Assembly: GCA_046546095.1 (NCBI GenBank)
Contig: JBKGYK010000002.1
Coordinates: forward strand, 14,020 to 78,019
DNA: 64,000 nt
Direction of reading: 5' to 3'
Origin: JAQIBY01 sp046546095
GTDB lineage: Bacteria > Bacteroidota > Bacteroidia > Bacteroidales > ML635J-15
The notes under the pieces were generated by a model that was not told the DNA's origin, did no database searches, and was given only the letters and a program-made list of their open reading frames with translations. Shown piece by piece: positions 61,138-64,000 of this stretch. The first letter of the stretch is position 1; each line of letters opens with the position of its first letter. A program made the position numbers and the translations under genes.

Positions 61138-62349
61138 TCAGTAATTGATTTTTTCCTTTTCTGATTTGGCAATGACGACCGCTCCACAACTGTCACTCCA
61201 CACATTGGTGGCTGTTCTGAACATATCCAGTATTCTGTCTACTGCAAGAATTAGCCCTATGCCTTCAAGAGGCAGACCCACTACAGATAGGATAATGCTG
61301 ATCATTACCAGACCGGCCATTGGTACAGCGGCTGCTCCAATGGATGCCAGCAATCCGGTAACCACCACAAGCAATTGTTGAATGATGCTCAGTTCTATGC
61401 CATATGCCTGGGCAATGAAAATGGCTGCTACACACTCATACAAGGCAGTGCCGTCCATGTTTACGGTTGCACCCAGAGGCAGGGTAAAGCTGCTGATTTT
61501 TTTGGGAACGCCGGCATTGTATTCAACTGCTTCCATGGTCAGGGGTAGGGTTGCCCCGGATGATGAGGTTGAAAAAGCTGTCAATATCGGGATGCGCATA
61601 GCCCGAAAATGTTTGATAGGGTTTGATTTGCCTAAAAACCGTACGATGAGTGGCAGGGTAATGAAAAAGTGGACAAATAAGCCGCCGGTTACAGCCAGCA
61701 TATACATGCCCATGCTTTGCATCAGTGACAGCAGGTTATCCTGTTCGGCTACTTTTGCAGCCACCAGACCAAAAACACCAAAAGGGGTGAATTTGATAAT
61801 AAACATGCTTAGCTTCATCATCACTTCAAATACGGCATTGAAAAAATCCTTCAGTGGCTTCTGATAGTTTTTTGAAACTCTGGTAATGAAAAATCCGAAT
61901 AGAATGGAGAAAAATATCACCGAAAGCATTTGTGAATTGTCAGAAAATGCAGTGAACAGATTGTCCGGTATGATGTTGATGAGTGTGCTGCCCAGGGTAT
62001 CCGGTGTTACATCAAGCTTCACCTGGGTGGCAAGGTTCAAATCAGCACCAAGGCCTGGCTTTAGAATATTTACAAACAGTAAACCGGTAAACAAAGCAAG
62101 GGTTGTTGTCATCAGGTAATAACCCACAGTTTTCAAACTCAGCCGTCCCAGATTCTCGGCTCCTCCCAGATTGGCAACACCTGAAACAACAGAACTCAGA
62201 ATAAGCGGAACAATAATCATTTTCAGGGCACGCAAAAAAACTGTGCCCATCCATTCCACATAGGCGACGTATTCTTTTAGATAGATTCCGAAAAGGACAG
62301 CCAGTACAAGAGCCAGAAGTATCTGCCAATGAAGTTTGAATTTTTTCAT
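61138..62349 (-). CDS. Dicarboxylate/amino acid:cation symporter (DAACS family)
   Basis: From the ATG at 62349 (403 residues). Eight membrane helices and two re-entrant hairpins; AFSTSSSGATLPLTMEAV (serine-rich HP1) and NMDGTALYECVAAIFIAQ (the NMDGT motif of TM7) are diagnostic. GltP/DctA-type carriers bring in glutamate, aspartate or C4-dicarboxylates with Na+ or H+. In this genome with Na+-NQR a sodium-coupled mode is likely. Substrate cannot be fixed from the motifs alone. Confidence 0.92.
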   Translation of the reverse strand: MKKFKLHWQILLALVLAVLFGIYLKEYVAYVEWMGTVFLRALKMIIVPLILSSVVSGVANLGGAENLGRLSLKTVGYYLMTTTLALFTGLLFVNILKPGLGADLNLATQVKLDVTPDTLGSTLINIIPDNLFTAFSDNSQMLSVIFFSILFGFFITRVSKNYQKPLKDFFNAVFEVMMKLSMFIIKFTPFGVFGLVAAKVAEQDNLLSLMQSMGMYMLAVTGGLFVHFFITLPLIVRFLGKSNPIKHFRAMRIPILTAFSTSSSGATLPLTMEAVEYNAGVPKKISSFTLPLGATVNMDGTALYECVAAIFIAQAYGIELSIIQQLLVVVTGLLASIGAAAVPMAGLVMISIILSVVGLPLEGIGLILAVDRILDMFRTATNVWSDSCGAVVIAKSEKEKINY

Positions 62350-62419
62350 GTTCAGAATTTTCGAAATGTAAAGAAACAAAAAAATCTAACGGCAGGCAAG
62401 CCTTCAAAACATGTCTGCT

Positions 62420-63841
62420 TTATTCCACCTGACTAAGCTTTATCATGTTGGTACTGGCTTTTGATGTCAAGGGCGTGCTTCCAACATGGATCACTTTGTC
62501 TCCTTTTTCCAAAAGCCCTTTCTTTTTTAGTACGGAAATACTAAAATCTATGGCATTGTCAATGTCATCAAAATCAGCCATGTAGTAAGCATTCATTCCC
62601 CAGAGCAGCGGCAGGCGCTTTAGCAGTTTCTTGTTCCATGTGAATGCGTACATATTTGCTTTCGGCCGGTGACTTGAAATACGAAAAGCGGTATAGCCCG
62701 AGTGTGTAAATAATATGATGGCTTTGGCACATGTCTGCTCAGCCATTTTGTAGGCATTGTAGCATACCGAATCAGGAATGAATTCATTGTAACCTTCTTT
62801 TGGCGCATGATTGGGAGAGTAATTAATGCCTTCAGCTTCTGTGTGCTGAATGATGCTGCTCATGCTTGATACACTCTCTACCGGATATTTGCCGATGGCA
62901 GTTTCTCCGCTCAGCATCAATCCGTCAGCCAGATCAAGTACGGCATTGGCAACATCATTGGCTTCAGCACGTGTAGGACGGAAATTTGTGATCATGGAGT
63001 CAAGCATCTGGGTGGCAATGATCACGGGCTTTGCTTCCCGTATGCATTCTTTTACTATGGCTTTCTGAATGACAGGTACCTTTTTGAAATCTATTTCAAC
63101 ACCCAGATCTCCACGAGCTACCATGATGCCATCCGAAGCTTTTATGATGTCAGAAATATCCAGAACCGCCTCTGGTTTTTCAATTTTGGCGATAATGCGT
63201 GATTTTCCATAAAGCCCACCCACATAGCTGCGCAGCTCTTCAATATCTTCTTTTTTGCGTACAAATGAAAGTGCAAGCCAGTCGAAGTTGTTTTCCACGG
63301 CAAATGTGATGTCATCTTTGTCTTTTGCTGTAAGGGCAGGCAAAGAGAGCACAGTGTCCGGCAGGTTGATACCTTTTCTGGAATAGAATGTACCACCTGA
63401 AATTACTTCGGCTGTGACAGCATCCATATTGTTGGAATTCGTTGCACAGAGTTTGATTTTACCATCGTCAATAAGAATAATATCCCCCTCATTAACATCC
63501 TTCGCAAAGGCCGGGTAATTCACGAAAAAGCGTTTGTCACCAGACTGTTCTTCATCTGTTGTGAATGTAATCTTGTCACCCTTCGTTACCTGTATGCCAT
63601 ATTCGGGAAGCATACCCAGACGCAGTTTAGGACCCTGCAAATCACCTATGATGGTCAGATTGATATTCAATTCATCCTGTAAATCCCGTAGCATGGTGAC
63701 TACCTCAGTTTTACCCTGGTATGAACCGTGTGAAAAATTCAGGCGTGCCACGCGCATTCCTGATTTTATCATCTCCCTCAATACTTCTTTGTCATTTGAT
63801 GACGGACCTATTGATGCAACAATACGTGCTTTGGTATCCAT
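62420..63841 (-). CDS. pyk: Pyruvate kinase
   Basis: A 473-residue enzyme. TKARIVASIGPSSND at the start, VARLNFSHG (substrate/K+ site), IIAKIEKPEAV (catalytic Lys), DGIMVARGDLGVEI (Mg2+ site) and ATQMLDSMI are all intact, with a normal C-terminal regulatory domain. It makes pyruvate and ATP from phosphoenolpyruvate and ADP at the end of glycolysis. The gene stands alone next to the symporter; the region upstream of its start (63842-64000) holds no other gene. Confidence 0.96.
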   Translation of the reverse strand: MDTKARIVASIGPSSNDKEVLREMIKSGMRVARLNFSHGSYQGKTEVVTMLRDLQDELNINLTIIGDLQGPKLRLGMLPEYGIQVTKGDKITFTTDEEQSGDKRFFVNYPAFAKDVNEGDIILIDDGKIKLCATNSNNMDAVTAEVISGGTFYSRKGINLPDTVLSLPALTAKDKDDITFAVENNFDWLALSFVRKKEDIEELRSYVGGLYGKSRIIAKIEKPEAVLDISDIIKASDGIMVARGDLGVEIDFKKVPVIQKAIVKECIREAKPVIIATQMLDSMITNFRPTRAEANDVANAVLDLADGLMLSGETAIGKYPVESVSSMSSIIQHTEAEGINYSPNHAPKEGYNEFIPDSVCYNAYKMAEQTCAKAIILFTHSGYTAFRISSHRPKANMYAFTWNKKLLKRLPLLWGMNAYYMADFDDIDNAIDFSISVLKKKGLLEKGDKVIHVGSTPLTSKASTNMIKLSQVE

Positions 63842-64000
63842 ATTTTTGTAAAATTTTTGTTGTGGGAATATACAAAAAAATCATGACCTGACGGCAAGAA
63901 TCAGGATATTTATCTGAATAAAATGCGCTGGCTATGCTTAATTGTTGTCAATAAAAATCAAAACCCGGAAGATATGGGAAGCCTGAGATAAGAATAATCA

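Overview
The window looks like a chromosomal segment from a marine-type, fermentative or facultatively anaerobic member of the Bacteroidota, probably Bacteroidales or a close relative. The signs are a type IX secretion C-terminal sorting domain, -7 promoter boxes of the Bacteroidota form TAnnTTTG, almost no Shine-Dalgarno sequences, small SRP RNA, ribosomal protein THX, LytTR and NarL two-component systems, and a Na+-NQR operon followed by apbE. Coding density is high and genes lie on both strands. I found no rRNA, tRNA, CRISPR array, phage or intact insertion sequence.

Layout. Positions 1-4088: the 3' end of an alpha-2-macroglobulin gene, a secreted Asp-box/T9SS protein and the tiny THX gene. 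Positions 4295-7059: an unknown cytosolic protein, a 7-TM protein, a short histidine kinase and a NarL-type regulator, probably one signalling unit. Positions 7158-9218: a fused ADP-forming acyl-CoA synthetase. Positions 9379-21637: an envelope and polysaccharide region with an OmpH-like protein, a GT2 and the SRP RNA on the opposite strand. After these comes a DUF4199 gene leading a tightly overlapping cluster: GT2, Wzz-like, Wzx, GT4, Wzy, GT4, WecB, sulfotransferase and GT2. Together these should make a sulfated surface glycan containing N-acetylmannosamine or a derivative. Positions 21937-24405: rny, a structured ncRNA that I interpret as 6S RNA, zapA and a coiled-coil gene. Positions 24468-31727: an M23 peptidase, an M48 peptidase, a GT2, a repetitive acidic lipoprotein and a tricorn-like S41 protease.

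Positions 32180-34749: a LiaF-like membrane protein with a LytS-type kinase and a LytTR regulator. Positions 34924-37844: YqgE, REP-like palindromes, CvfB, a small lipoprotein and an RluA-type pseudouridine synthase. Positions 37855-44702: a four-gene minus-strand signalling cluster of multi-PAS protein, periplasmic-sensor kinase, single-domain receiver and double-receiver hybrid kinase. Positions 45082-51908: nqrABCDEF-apbE, the complete sodium-pumping NADH:quinone oxidoreductase with its flavinylating enzyme. Positions 51973-55421: a small unknown protein and citrate lyase as a CitD-CitE fusion plus CitF. Positions 55470-63841: a MATE transporter, a small membrane protein, a DUF5063/exonuclease/thioesterase operon, DUF4301, a Na+/dicarboxylate-type symporter and pyruvate kinase.

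Metabolically, pyruvate kinase, ADP-forming acyl-CoA synthetase, citrate lyase, Na+-NQR and a cation-coupled carboxylate or amino-acid symporter fit a sodium-energised fermentative lifestyle. The least understood parts are the 4295-7059 signalling unit, the 37855-44702 phosphorelay cluster, DUF4301 (whose motifs resemble UDP-sugar pyrophosphorylases) and the ncRNA at 23551-23747.
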